DNA from: Siminovitchia thermophila
Lineage (GTDB): Bacteria > Bacillota > Bacilli > Bacillales > Bacillaceae_C
Length of the DNA: 64,000 bases
Direction of reading: 5' to 3'
Assembly: GCF_016909185.1 (NCBI RefSeq)
Contig: NZ_JAFBFH010000024.1
Span: 1-64,000 of the forward strand
The translations under genes were made by a program, and so were the position numbers. The notes under the pieces are model-generated. The model did not search any database. It was not told the origin of the DNA and saw nothing but the letters and a program-made list of their open reading frames with translations. Below, in pieces: positions 44,398-53,522 of the stretch (position 1 is the stretch's first letter; each line of letters starts with the position of its first letter).

Positions 44398-45621
44398 ATG
44401 AGGAAACCTACTTTTATATATACAAGTATTGGAAGCGGATTTTTTGCTTTAACACTCGTTTGGACAGTATATAACGCATATATGCCGATCATCTTGGGAG
44501 ACTTTATTGAAAGTCGAGCAATCCGCGGTTCCATTATGGGACTAGACAATTTACTGGCCGTCTTGTTGATTCCCATCATTGGGGCTTGGTCGGACCGACT
44601 GAAAACGCCACTTGGCGGACGATTACCATTTTTACTCGTTGGAATGCCATTAGCAGCCTTATTTTTTATTATTCTTCCTTTTTCCAGTCAAACGACTCTT
44701 CTCATCTTGCTTATTGTTGATATCATCTTTTTATTGGCGATGACTATTTTCCGTGCGCCAGTCATTGCGTTAATGCCCGATCACACTCCAAAGGACGATC
44801 GTTCAAAAGCAAACGGTTATATCAATTTCATGGGCGGGATCGGCGCTTTAATCGCTCTTTTCATTTTAGCCCCACTTTATGATCAATCAATTTATTATCC
44901 ATTTTCCATAGGTGGTATATTATTATTTCTAGCTGCCGTTCTCTTATTTTTTGTTGTTGAACGAAATCCAAAGTATGCTGCTGTCCATCAAGAAGAAAAC
45001 GAAGAGGTGAAGGCGTTACAAGCATTAAAGGAAAGTGCTTCTAAATTATTCCATACAGATTTTCGAGGGCATTTATTTATTTTACTAGCAATCTTTTTAT
45101 ACTTTATAGGCTATAGTGGGCTAGAAGCGCAATTTACTGTGTACGCCACTGAACATTTACAAGCAAGTCCCGGAGATGCGGGGTTGACACTTGGTTTTTT
45201 TAGTTTATCATTTGTCGTGTTTGCAATTCCTGCGGGTATCATTGGAACACGGCTTGGCAAAGGAAAGACGATGTTACTCGGGTTGGTTTTCTTACCTATT
45301 GTATTTTTAATCATGCCTTGGCTCAGTTCCATGTTCGTTCTGAAAATAATCCTATTTATTGGCGGAATCGCTTGGGCGTTCATTAACGTGCAGGCCTATC
45401 CGCTCGTTGCCGATCTGGGAGGACTGACAAAAATTGGCTTTTTTACTGGAATGTATTACTTGTTCTCTATGTCAGCATCTGTCATTGCACCCGCGACACT
45501 CGGTTTAACAATGGACTTATTCGGACATCCAGCATTATTTTACACTGCCGCTCTTACATTTGTTATCGCCTATTTGTTGCTACAAACGGGAATAAAGCAA
45601 GTAAAGGGAAAAACAGCTTAA
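44398..45621 (+). CDS. MFS transporter, sugar-cation or SLC45-like
   Basis: 407 residues with 12 hydrophobic segments. The loop between helices 2 and 3 reads GAWSDRLKTPLGGRLPFLL, close to the DRxxxxxGRRRP motif of the GPH/SLC45 sugar transporter groups. A second such loop is in the middle (GIIGTRLGKGKTMLL). The ATG at 44398 follows GAGGAG; an in-frame TTG at 44383 lies before the ribosome site. Monocistronic with a strong terminator. Substrate unknown. Confidence 0.8.
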   Translation: MRKPTFIYTSIGSGFFALTLVWTVYNAYMPIILGDFIESRAIRGSIMGLDNLLAVLLIPIIGAWSDRLKTPLGGRLPFLLVGMPLAALFFIILPFSSQTTLLILLIVDIIFLLAMTIFRAPVIALMPDHTPKDDRSKANGYINFMGGIGALIALFILAPLYDQSIYYPFSIGGILLFLAAVLLFFVVERNPKYAAVHQEENEEVKALQALKESASKLFHTDFRGHLFILLAIFLYFIGYSGLEAQFTVYATEHLQASPGDAGLTLGFFSLSFVVFAIPAGIIGTRLGKGKTMLLGLVFLPIVFLIMPWLSSMFVLKIILFIGGIAWAFINVQAYPLVADLGGLTKIGFFTGMYYLFSMSASVIAPATLGLTMDLFGHPALFYTAALTFVIAYLLLQTGIKQVKGKTA

Positions 45622-45639
45622 TCTTTAGACGAAAATGAA

Positions 45640-45680
45640 AAACGCTTATCCATTTTTAAGATGAAAATAAGCGTTTTTTT
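45640..45680 (+). terminator. Terminator of the MFS gene
   Basis: AAACGCTTAT (45640-45649) pairs with ATAAGCGTTT (45667-45676), followed by a T run. Confidence 0.9.
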
Positions 45681-45875
45681 TATTTGAAGGTCGGTCTCAA
45701 CATTGATCACAAACCAAAGGAATTGTTTTGGATATTCCCTTCATATCTTGATCGCTCCCCGAAATAATAAATAGTAACCATCTCCCGCTGCATCCTCTTG
45801 CGAACATAAGTCTACCACTTCACGCCCTTTTTTTGTTATCGCCTATGGTCTTACCGTTTATCCCACTTTATTTAG

Positions 45876-46352
45876 TTACATGTTCATCAATGAATCAATC
45901 AATTCCTCATCCAGTTGCTCCTCAGAAATGACCCGAAATCCGTTTCTTTTTAATAATGCGGAAGTAACTCCGTCCCCAACAACTTGATTACCTTTGAACT
46001 CTCCGTCATAGATCATGGAACTTCCGCAAGAAGGGCTGTTTTCTTTCAGAATAACAATGGACGCATTGATTTCCTTCGCTTTTTCCAAAATGGCGTAAGC
46101 CCCTTTTATGTAAAAATCCGTTACATCCGCGCCTGATTTTGTCAGGACTTTTGCCTTGCCATCCAAGACATCAAAACCATTACCGGCTAAAATTTCCGCT
46201 GGTTCTCTTGGAATCGGCAACCCACCGCATAATTCAGGGCAGATCATGGCCGCCTTCTTTTCCGCCACCAATCTATGGATTTGTTTATTTAAACAATGTG
46301 TTCCATTATATCTAACTTCAAGTCCTGCCAGACATGAACTGACCAAGATCAT
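45876..46352 (-). CDS. DUF523 family protein (YbbK-like)
   Basis: 158 residues, full length. Family pattern: ILVSSCLAGLEVRYNG at the N-terminus, ICPELCGGLPIPREPAEI, and LKENSPSCGSSMIYDG with conserved cysteines. Function unknown; the cysteines suggest metal or cluster binding, and the fold is related to 2-thiouracil desulfurases (TudS). Single gene, divergent from plsC. Confidence 0.85.
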   Translation of the reverse strand: MILVSSCLAGLEVRYNGTHCLNKQIHRLVAEKKAAMICPELCGGLPIPREPAEILAGNGFDVLDGKAKVLTKSGADVTDFYIKGAYAILEKAKEINASIVILKENSPSCGSSMIYDGEFKGNQVVGDGVTSALLKRNGFRVISEEQLDEELIDSLMNM

Positions 46353-46490
46353 TCAACTGCCCCCTTTTTCTTGATTCTCTACCTATTTTACTATATGTAA
46401 GATACTTATGATTTCTCATTGAATATTTTTTACACTTTCTATATAATTAGAACCAGGTACTAAAACTTGGTGACAAATAAGGGTGATTTT

Positions 46491-47078
46491 ATGTATTCAT
46501 TCGTTTTAATCTTGGCAACGATCATAATTCGAACTCTTGGTAAAGTGGAAGTTCAAAATAAACAAACACTCCCTCGTAAAGGGGGCTATGTTTTAACTTG
46601 TACTCATAAAGGATGGCTGGATGTTGTCGTTCTAGCCATTTGCACGCCACGCCCGATCCACTTTATGGCAAAACAAGAACTGTTCCAAAACAAGTTGATT
46701 GCCCGTTTTCTTTTTGCGATCAATGCCTTTCCGGTCAACCGCGAAACCCCTTCACCCAGCAGCATCAAGATACCTGTTAAACAATTAAAATCCGGAGAAG
46801 TTGTCGGAATATTCCCCGGGGGAACAAGGACGGTAGAAGATGTTTCCTTAAAGCGAGGAGCCGTTACGATCGCCAATTTGGCGAAGGTTCCAGTCGTTCC
46901 CGCAGCATACGAAGGGCCTGCTACTTTAAAAGAACTCGTAAAAGCGCGAAAAGCTACAGTCATTTTTGGAGAACCCTTCCATGTCAATACAAATAGTAAA
47001 GATGAGTTGAATGCTTTTACTAATCTTCTATCCGAAAAAACACATTTTTTGCAAAGCCAAATAAGCAAACAAAATTGA
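46491..47078 (+). CDS. plsC: 1-acyl-sn-glycerol-3-phosphate acyltransferase family
   Basis: About 195 residues. Acyltransferase block I is CTHKGWLDVV (the H-X4-D catalytic pair, with Cys-Thr in place of Asn), block II RFLFAINAFPVNRE and block III GIFPGGTRT (Glu of the usual FPEGTRS replaced by Gly). The ATG at 46491 follows AAGGGTGA. It transfers acyl chains to lysophosphatidate in the membrane. It is followed by fabH and fabZ genes, forming a small lipid-synthesis cluster. The altered blocks suggest a specialised acyltransferase. Confidence 0.8.
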   Translation: MYSFVLILATIIIRTLGKVEVQNKQTLPRKGGYVLTCTHKGWLDVVVLAICTPRPIHFMAKQELFQNKLIARFLFAINAFPVNRETPSPSSIKIPVKQLKSGEVVGIFPGGTRTVEDVSLKRGAVTIANLAKVPVVPAAYEGPATLKELVKARKATVIFGEPFHVNTNSKDELNAFTNLLSEKTHFLQSQISKQN

Positions 47079-47139
47079 GTTTTATATGGTTGAGAATGTT
47101 ACCAGGTCATAATATCTACTGATCTAAAGGAGCGATTAT

Positions 47140-48165
47140 ATGAATAACATCCCATCCAAAGCAAGAATAACCGCATTAGGAACTTATGTGCCAGAAAAAA
47201 TACTGACAAATGATGATTTAGAACAAATGGTAGATACGAGCGATGAGTGGATTGTACAAAGAACAGGCATGAAGGAAAGAAGGATTGCCAATGAAAACGA
47301 ATTTACATCCACATTGGCATTCAAAGCGATAGAACATTTAATTCAACAATACAACAAAGATCTTTCTGATGTGGATTGTATCCTCGTATCAACCACAACA
47401 CCTGACTTTACATTTCCAAGTGTAGCTAGCCAAATTCAAGAGCATTTTCGCATTCAGCAAGCAGGCGCAATGGATCTGAATGCGGCTTGCGCCGGATTTA
47501 CGTACGGATTGCATGTGGCCAATGGGCTCATTACATCCGGCCTTCATCGTAAAGTCTTATTCGTCGCTTCAGAAACCTTATCCAAGATCACGGACTATAC
47601 AGACAGGACGACATGCGTCTTATTTGGAGACGGCGCAGCAGCAGTTTTAGTGGAAAAAGATGAGGAACTGCCAAGTTTCATCGCAAGCCATATGGGGACC
47701 CATGGAGCAGGCGGGATACATTTATATCGAACAAACTTATCCAAGCAAATGCATGGAAATGGCCTCAGTAAAATTGGGAAAATTGTCCAAAATGGAAGAG
47801 AAATATATAAGTGGGCTTCACGTACACTTCCATCGGGTATAAACGAGTTGCTGAAACAAGCAGGGATGCAAATGGATGACATCGACTGGTTTGTTCCCCA
47901 CAGTGCCAACTTGAGAATGGTCGAATCTATATGTGAAAGATCGGGCTTATCCTTGGATCAAACATTGACAAGCGTTGAATATATGGGAAATACATCTTCG
48001 GTTTCTATCCCATTGGCATTACAAATTGGGATCAATGAGGGCAAATTGAAAACCGGGGATACCCTGTTAGTTTATGGATTTGGCGGAGGTCTTACACATG
48101 CAGGACTGATTATGAAGTGGGGTGCTGATCATGTTGGACACCCAAAAAGTGAAGGATATAATTAG
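47140..48165 (+). CDS. fabH: Beta-ketoacyl-ACP synthase III
   Basis: 341 residues. Active-site triad: Cys117 ([11 protein letters not shown]), His254 (VPHSANLRM) and Asn284 (YMGNTSSVS). The N-terminus ([28 protein letters not shown]) is typical. It condenses an acyl-CoA primer with malonyl-ACP to start fatty-acid synthesis. ATG after AAAGGAG. It is not beside fabF, as the main B. subtilis fabHA gene is, so it is probably the second (fabHB-like) or a specialised copy. Its 3' end overlaps fabZ. Confidence 0.9.
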   Translation: MNNIPSKARITALGTYVPEKILTNDDLEQMVDTSDEWIVQRTGMKERRIANENEFTSTLAFKAIEHLIQQYNKDLSDVDCILVSTTTPDFTFPSVASQIQEHFRIQQAGAMDLNAACAGFTYGLHVANGLITSGLHRKVLFVASETLSKITDYTDRTTCVLFGDGAAAVLVEKDEELPSFIASHMGTHGAGGIHLYRTNLSKQMHGNGLSKIGKIVQNGREIYKWASRTLPSGINELLKQAGMQMDDIDWFVPHSANLRMVESICERSGLSLDQTLTSVEYMGNTSSVSIPLALQIGINEGKLKTGDTLLVYGFGGGLTHAGLIMKWGADHVGHPKSEGYN

Positions 48166-48562
48166 ACATCGCCATCCATTTCTATTGGTTGATAAGGTTA
48201 TAGAGCTGGAAGAAGGAAAAAGAGCAATTGGAATCAAAAATGTAAGCATAAATGAACACTTTTTTAATGGTCATTTCCCTGATCATCCAGTCATGCCGGG
48301 TGTATTAGTTGTAGAAGCATTGGCTCAAGTAAGTGCAATTGTCATGCTATCTAAAGATGAAAACAAGGGAAACATTGGGTTATTGGCAGGAATAGATAAA
48401 TGCCGTTTTAAAAAGCAGGTAAAACCAGGAGATCAGCTCCGGCTCGAAGTTGAAATTATGCGAGTAAAAGGTTCTATTGGCAAGAGAAAAGGAATTGCTG
48501 CCGTTGATGGGGAATTAGTTTGCCAATTGGAACTCATTATTGCATTTAGTGATCAACCGTAA
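48131..48562 (+). CDS. fabZ: 3-hydroxyacyl-ACP dehydratase FabZ
   Basis: 143 residues with the hot-dog fold. Catalytic motif [21 protein letters not shown] split as His in NGHFPDHP and Glu in VVEALAQ; the N-terminus [14 protein letters not shown] is typical. It dehydrates 3-hydroxyacyl-ACP. The ATG at 48131 lies inside the 3' end of fabH (35-base overlap) with a GGGG block upstream, so the two are translationally coupled. A second fabZ away from the main cell-envelope locus would fit a specialised lipid pathway. Confidence 0.9.
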   Translation: MLDTQKVKDIIRHRHPFLLVDKVIELEEGKRAIGIKNVSINEHFFNGHFPDHPVMPGVLVVEALAQVSAIVMLSKDENKGNIGLLAGIDKCRFKKQVKPGDQLRLEVEIMRVKGSIGKRKGIAAVDGELVCQLELIIAFSDQP

Positions 48563-48682
48563 AAATCAGCCTGGGGAGTCGCCCCTCCCCTTTCCTGAAA
48601 GAATGTAAAGCTTCCCTGATCATTTTCTCCTATTTCGCGTGTCATTACCATTACCTGCGACACTGTTTGAATGACTTTCACC

Positions 48683-49054
48683 TTACACTTCCATTTTATA
48701 TTTTTCCGCATTCATTTGAGTCTTGCTTGAATCGCTTGATTCCGAATTGACATTGAGCAAGACGACCCCGACGATAATGAATAAAATAGCAAAACCCTTT
48801 GTCACCGTTAATGTCTCCTTGAAAACAAGATATCCGATAATGGCAATAGCTGCCGTGCCCACCCCTGACCAAATCGCGTAGGCAACACTTACCGGAATGG
48901 TTTTCAAGGAAAAAGTAAGACTGGCAAAAGCAAGTATGTAAAAGACAATCATAGAGATGGAAGGAGTCACTTTGGTAAACCCTTCGGACAACTTCATCGA
49001 GACGGTTCCTGCTATTTCAAATAAGATTGCGACTGCCAAATAAAACCAAGACAT
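48683..49054 (-). CDS. Small multidrug resistance (SMR) transporter
   Basis: 123 residues with four helices. The conserved membrane glutamate is in AVAILFEIAGTVSMKLSEG, followed by the family stretch VAYAIWSGVGTAAIAIIGY and FKETLT. Proton-coupled export of quaternary ammonium compounds, guanidinium or polyamines is usual for the family. The ATG at 49054 follows AAGGAGG. The guanidine riboswitch that often precedes guanidinium-specific members was not seen. The C-terminal tail of about 18 polar residues is longer than usual. Confidence 0.88.
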   Translation of the reverse strand: MSWFYLAVAILFEIAGTVSMKLSEGFTKVTPSISMIVFYILAFASLTFSLKTIPVSVAYAIWSGVGTAAIAIIGYLVFKETLTVTKGFAILFIIVGVVLLNVNSESSDSSKTQMNAEKYKMEV

Positions 49055-49304
49055 ATTCTTCCTCCTTGTCGTTAATGATGGCACATCCACCATCATTGCT
49101 ACATTTTCTTCTAGTGAGTTCATTGACTGGGCATAAAAATAATGGCAGTGAGCGTAATTCTCCACTTTCCATCCCAAGCTTCAGAAGCTGTTGGGTCGTA
49201 AGCCATTCAAAGTGGTTCATTTTGTTTATTCTCTCTGAAGCCAACCGTTCATTTGCTCTGAACTCTGCTTTGGGAACAATCAAGCAGTCCGCCATTGCTT
49301 TCAT
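49017..49304 (-). CDS. Possible small protein overlapping the SMR gene
   Basis: 95-codon frame beginning MKAMADCLIVPKAEF, with a protein-like middle (MNHFEWLTTQQLLKLG, CPVNELTRRKC) and an overlap of 38 bases with the SMR start. An AGGAG block lies 13 bases before the ATG, a little far. The overlap and shared promoter would suit a coupled accessory gene. No family recognised; it may be a chance frame in the leader. Confidence 0.35.
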   Translation of the reverse strand: MKAMADCLIVPKAEFRANERLASERINKMNHFEWLTTQQLLKLGMESGELRSLPLFLCPVNELTRRKCSNDGGCAIINDKEEEYVLVLFGSRNLI

Positions 49305-49478
49305 TGTAAAACTTTCACTCCTACAATTGCCTAAAACACATGTTGCTTCGATAATCGTTCTTTTGCTGTTCCCTTGTTCCGCACGACATCATTCCATTGC
49401 CAGTTCAACCTTTTAACCTACGATTTTAAAAACGGGGATCAAACATAAACGTTCTCCAATACGGTTATTGGCGTTTGG

Positions 49479-49508
49479 ATTATACTATTCAGATACCACA
49501 TTCGTCAA
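49479..49508 (-). promoter_or_regulatory. Promoter of the SMR transcript
   Basis: TTGACG (49508-49503) and TATAAT (49484-49479), spacer 18. The leader then has a small hairpin CCAATA/TATTGG and a 6-codon frame (ATG TTT GAT CCC CGT TTT TAA) with a GGAG site. Confidence 0.75.
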
Positions 49509-49529
49509 TGGAACGCGCGAATAAAATTC

Positions 49530-49559
49530 AAAAAAAAACAGCCATCTTATTTGATGGCT
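49530..49559 (-). terminator. Terminator of the 49.8-64 kb operon
   Basis: AGCCATC (49559-49553 on the minus strand) pairs with GATGGCT (49546-49540), followed by GTTTTTTTTT. It lies downstream of the transglutaminase-like gene. Confidence 0.88.
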
Positions 49560-49797
49560 AAGCCGTATTTTCCCACGTTTTCCTCAAAAAGGTGTTAGTT
49601 CGTACTGTCTCCATTCATCTCTTTTCGATCATATCGCTATTGAAAATCCCGGTTTCATCCAATTCTGCAAGGAAGCCTATACACCGAGCCTTCAAAATCG
49701 GCCGCTCAACCATGGCGGGGCCGACATCTGTTCTTCCGCATGCATAGCATCCAAAGCATTGAACACCCTTGCCTATCCCCCATAAATGTTTTTTTCA

Positions 49798-52227
49798 TTA
49801 ATAAATAAAGTCATAGAATTTCATCTTTACACGCTGCAACATATTTTTCGATTTCACCAGATCAGACAAGGTTTGATTCATAAAATGTTTCACCTGGATA
49901 TATTGTTCTTCCGTGATTTCATGATGACTATAAATAGATGTTTGATTGATTTTCACTACTTGTTCAAACTGTTGTATATATTCTTTCGAATACTTCTTTT
50001 CCAAGGCCTCCACATAAGAAAACGTTGAGCCCCCCTTTTTGGGAATCCCGTCATAATGTAACAAGAGCATGATATATGCAAATAGGTTGGGAATGAGTTC
50101 CTTATAATTTGTCCCTTCAAAACTTTCCTTTCTTTTTCGGACGTCTCTTCTTTTTTTCATTAAATATAACATATAACCTGCAAGGAGCAGCCCTATCACA
50201 ATGATGATGGCGATTGTCCATTTTTCCAATAAAGACATTTTTTCTTTCGGTTTTTGTTTTTTCGTCTTTTTGTGTTCTCGATCTATCACTTCTTGTTTTC
50301 CGGAAGGTGCGTTACTGGAAGATGGAGCCACTGACTGATGATGATCGGGTGCCGCAGCTCCCGTTGGATAATTGGATAGATCTGTTTTCTCCATCATATG
50401 ATAGTAAGGCGGAGTGACCTCGATCGGAATCCAGCCAATTTCATCAATATAAATTTCTGTCCAAGCATGGGCATTCGTGCCATTTATCGTCATTTTTTCA
50501 AATGGTGAAGTTCCTTTGACGTCCTTTGGTGTAATCAAGTAACCTTCCACATATCGTGAAGGAATACCTAAGTAGCGGAACATGACCGTCGCCGCTGTCG
50601 CAAAATGCGTGGCATATCCTTCCTTTGTATCTTCTAAAAAATGCATGAGAAAATCTTTGTCTTTCTGAACGGGCTCCACATTCATGTTGTATGTCAAATT
50701 CTTTCTTAAATAACTTCTTACTTCTTCAATCGCTTGCTCATATGATCGCCGAGTCTCTTGTTCCTCTTTGATCATCCCGAGATGGTTCTGAAGCAACAAT
50801 CTTGTTTCGCGCGGAATGGATGTATAGTTTTCATAAACAAACGCATTATAATGGCTTTCATTCTTTAAATACTCATCCACTGCCACATGATTTTTTGCCT
50901 CATACAATTGACTTGCCAACGCAGGATATTTTGTTACTAAATTAACTTTAGATTGATACTTATAAAAGCGTTCACCGAAAAACGCGGTAGACATCACCTT
51001 ACTATCAGCGAACGTTTTTACTTTGTCAAACTGATCTTTTCTCGTTGCCAGTTCATAGGGCACATAAAGATATTTGCTATTGGCATTTACATTATGAATA
51101 GTAATTTGGATATTTTGATTTTTTTTTGAAGCGACAGTTGTCATATCGGACACAGTATTTAACTGATTAAGCGCATGAAAATGCGATTTGTTCAGCCAAT
51201 AAAATAATCCATGTGAATCATAATAAACACGCTGATCCAAGTCCGTCCAGCGTTCCTTAGTATAAACAGAACCCACATAGCCTCTTAAATAAAGCGATGT
51301 CGGCTGATCCATAATGACTTCAAGAGCAGGAACATCCAACAGTTTAAGCTCGCCAAGGTTTCTGAAGTCTCCTTGAGTAAAAGTGTTCGTTTTCTCTTTT
51401 TCATAACGAAATTCAGCCACTTTATTCGTTAATGCATATTGTAAATCAGCAATTGTTTCATTTTTTGAATAACCCGAAATCGGTTCAATCATATTCAATA
51501 TAAGAAAAGTACTGCTACATAACACAAGCACAATCAATGAAACGGAAAGAACGACGCCATTTTTACGATTTCCGAATAAGGGCCCCCGGTCTGTTCGATG
51601 TATAAACGAGTCGTTGACAACGAATAATGCGCTAAAAAACAAAAGAACATGATGATAAATACTGGGCGTCATTCCCGTATATATTTGAAAAACAAAGAGG
51701 GGCAAAATAACGATCCACATCAAAAGAGCTTTACGATATCGAACGATGACATGACATCCGAATGCGAGCATGACCGAAACATAATTCCAAAAAGAACTGG
51801 CGGCCAGCCGATATTGATCCGCGTCAATCGAAATCGCATACTGCTTCATCATAAATCCGGTATGAATTCCTATCGTTTCCGCTATTTGGTTATTGATTAA
51901 CAACAAGCCGGCGATCATCAGCTTATGTTGTATGACCAAAAATATGATCAGCAGAAACAGGAAAGACGCAAGCAATGCGAAGCGTAATGTAGATCGCCCA
52001 AAAACGTTATTCAAAAAGGCAATCAGGAAGAAGCCGGGAATGACGGCTAAAAAGGACACATCTTCCAGACGAAACATTGATAATATATTTAATACAAGTG
52101 CTGTATATAATAAGCCCGAAATCAACACATTCCCCATAAACCGCCAGTGAGTTGCTCCCTGGCCGCTTTCCGCTTTTCTGTTCAAAATGTGAATGTGGCT
52201 GCCCACCGCTTGCAAATGATCATTCAT
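49798..52227 (-). CDS. TgpA-like membrane protein with transglutaminase-like domain, catalytic Cys absent
   Basis: 809 residues. About seven membrane segments in the first 260 residues, an extracellular part, a transglutaminase-like core (about 500-605), a last helix near residue 680 and a DUF4129-type cytoplasmic tail. In the core the usual GYCxxFA reads GYATHFATAATVM, with Ala539 where the catalytic Cys stands. His587 (NAHAWTEIY) is kept, and the third residue position reads WIPIEVTPP. Enzymatic activity is doubtful. The MoxR/DUF58/TgpA trio is widespread and may act as an envelope chaperone or protein-modifying system. Last gene of the long leftward set. Confidence 0.88.
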   Translation of the reverse strand: MNDHLQAVGSHIHILNRKAESGQGATHWRFMGNVLISGLLYTALVLNILSMFRLEDVSFLAVIPGFFLIAFLNNVFGRSTLRFALLASFLFLLIIFLVIQHKLMIAGLLLINNQIAETIGIHTGFMMKQYAISIDADQYRLAASSFWNYVSVMLAFGCHVIVRYRKALLMWIVILPLFVFQIYTGMTPSIYHHVLLFFSALFVVNDSFIHRTDRGPLFGNRKNGVVLSVSLIVLVLCSSTFLILNMIEPISGYSKNETIADLQYALTNKVAEFRYEKEKTNTFTQGDFRNLGELKLLDVPALEVIMDQPTSLYLRGYVGSVYTKERWTDLDQRVYYDSHGLFYWLNKSHFHALNQLNTVSDMTTVASKKNQNIQITIHNVNANSKYLYVPYELATRKDQFDKVKTFADSKVMSTAFFGERFYKYQSKVNLVTKYPALASQLYEAKNHVAVDEYLKNESHYNAFVYENYTSIPRETRLLLQNHLGMIKEEQETRRSYEQAIEEVRSYLRKNLTYNMNVEPVQKDKDFLMHFLEDTKEGYATHFATAATVMFRYLGIPSRYVEGYLITPKDVKGTSPFEKMTINGTNAHAWTEIYIDEIGWIPIEVTPPYYHMMEKTDLSNYPTGAAAPDHHQSVAPSSSNAPSGKQEVIDREHKKTKKQKPKEKMSLLEKWTIAIIIVIGLLLAGYMLYLMKKRRDVRKRKESFEGTNYKELIPNLFAYIMLLLHYDGIPKKGGSTFSYVEALEKKYSKEYIQQFEQVVKINQTSIYSHHEITEEQYIQVKHFMNQTLSDLVKSKNMLQRVKMKFYDFIY

Positions 52228-52240
52228 TGCTACATACCCC

Positions 52241-53416
52241 TTATATACTAAGCTGGCGTAATTCCTCTTCTACATTGTTTGGCGTAAAGATCGTTCCTTC
52301 CGCTGTCAGCCGTTCTCTATCATCCGGTAAAGATTCTACGCACTTTAATACCGTTATTTCTAATTCACTCGGCCAATCTTCGGCGAATCCACCAGCCTGT
52401 TCCGAAGTGATATAGACGATATGAGAACATATCTCTTCTCCCATATTCAAATAATGCCTCATGACAGATTGTTCACTTTCCAACATTTGTATCTGTAGGA
52501 ATCTGCTGTATAAACCAATGAAATGATCAACAGAATAGACTTCCTCTATACATAAGTGATTCGATTCATGATCAAACCAACCGATTGAAATCACATGTTC
52601 ATATTGCAACAATGAGTTTGAAATCGAAACAAAAGCTTCCATCATCGCATCTGTTACTGCGGGCGCTTCTCTTTTACGCCCCGGAGAAATCGAAGTTTCC
52701 AGTAAAATGAGAAACGAATGATCGACCGTTTCGCTTAGTTCCTTTACAATCACATCATCGAACTTACTGGTTAATTTCCAATGAATTTGTTTCACATTGT
52801 CACCGGGAACATACTCCTTTATGCCGAATATTTCACTGGAATCGCTCCCTTTTTTTACAGCGGCCGACATGACGCCATCTCGATGTTCTACATTCGCTTC
52901 ACTTAGATCGATCGCCGCCAAAAAAGTGTTTGGCAAAACAAACAGCCGGGCCATCGACTTCGGCTCGCTTCTTGTTGAAAACACACCCATAAAATCGTAA
53001 CAAGTGACTTGTTCGATCCTCAGTTCTATGCAACCGCTATAAGCACTAACCATTTCTAAATCGATCCGTTCCCGCGCCTTCGCATTGATCGCGAAAAATA
53101 CATGCTGTTTCCGGTTTTCGTTTTCACCGGTCAAAAGATTGCGAACCGATAAAGTGCATTTTACTTTTGCAATGGGCAAAAAGGAATGGTTTTTTGCTCG
53201 CAAATAGATAGCACCTTCTTCATGTTTATGAACAGTTCCAACTGTTTCAATGGAGATCACCAATCTATTTTTTATCATGAGAATGCTCATTCCTAAAAAA
53301 AGGACGATCACAATTGAAGCAACGAGTAAAAATAGCGCAAAATAAGAATCAGAAAATACATAGAATAAAAGAACAAATAAAAGCAAGAGAACCATTTGTA
53401 TTCTTGATTGCAGCAT
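52241..53416 (-). CDS. DUF58 domain protein
   Basis: About 391 residues. Two N-terminal hydrophobic helices (QMVLLLLFVLLFYVFSD and the following segment), a beta-rich region, then the DUF58 core with FGIKEYVPGDNVKQIHWKLT, followed by a von Willebrand-A-like part with LILLETSISPGRK. The ATG at 53416 follows GAGGGGG. The partner of MoxR ATPase upstream and the transglutaminase-like protein downstream (13-base gap), the standard three-gene arrangement. Exact role unknown. Confidence 0.87.
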   Translation of the reverse strand: MLQSRIQMVLLLLFVLLFYVFSDSYFALFLLVASIVIVLFLGMSILMIKNRLVISIETVGTVHKHEEGAIYLRAKNHSFLPIAKVKCTLSVRNLLTGENENRKQHVFFAINAKARERIDLEMVSAYSGCIELRIEQVTCYDFMGVFSTRSEPKSMARLFVLPNTFLAAIDLSEANVEHRDGVMSAAVKKGSDSSEIFGIKEYVPGDNVKQIHWKLTSKFDDVIVKELSETVDHSFLILLETSISPGRKREAPAVTDAMMEAFVSISNSLLQYEHVISIGWFDHESNHLCIEEVYSVDHFIGLYSRFLQIQMLESEQSVMRHYLNMGEEICSHIVYITSEQAGGFAEDWPSELEITVLKCVESLPDDRERLTAEGTIFTPNNVEEELRQLSI

Positions 53417-53522
53417 CCTTTTCCCCCTCGACCAACATGCTCCGCGGCTGTTCATGTTCATTCATGCGCTTATTGCCGTTCTTTCCATTGAGCGTGCCTC
53501 GCCGCATGACCGGATTCATATA

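Noticed and set aside
45740-45835. Protein-like fragment (VVDLCSQEDAAGDGYYLLF) on the minus strand
   Set aside because: It is about 30 codons, lacks a start and has no intact neighbours in frame. It may be a gene remnant but cannot be assigned.
49060-49500. Guanidine-I (ykkC) riboswitch before the SMR gene
   Set aside because: The conserved ykkC sequence blocks could not be found by eye on the minus strand.
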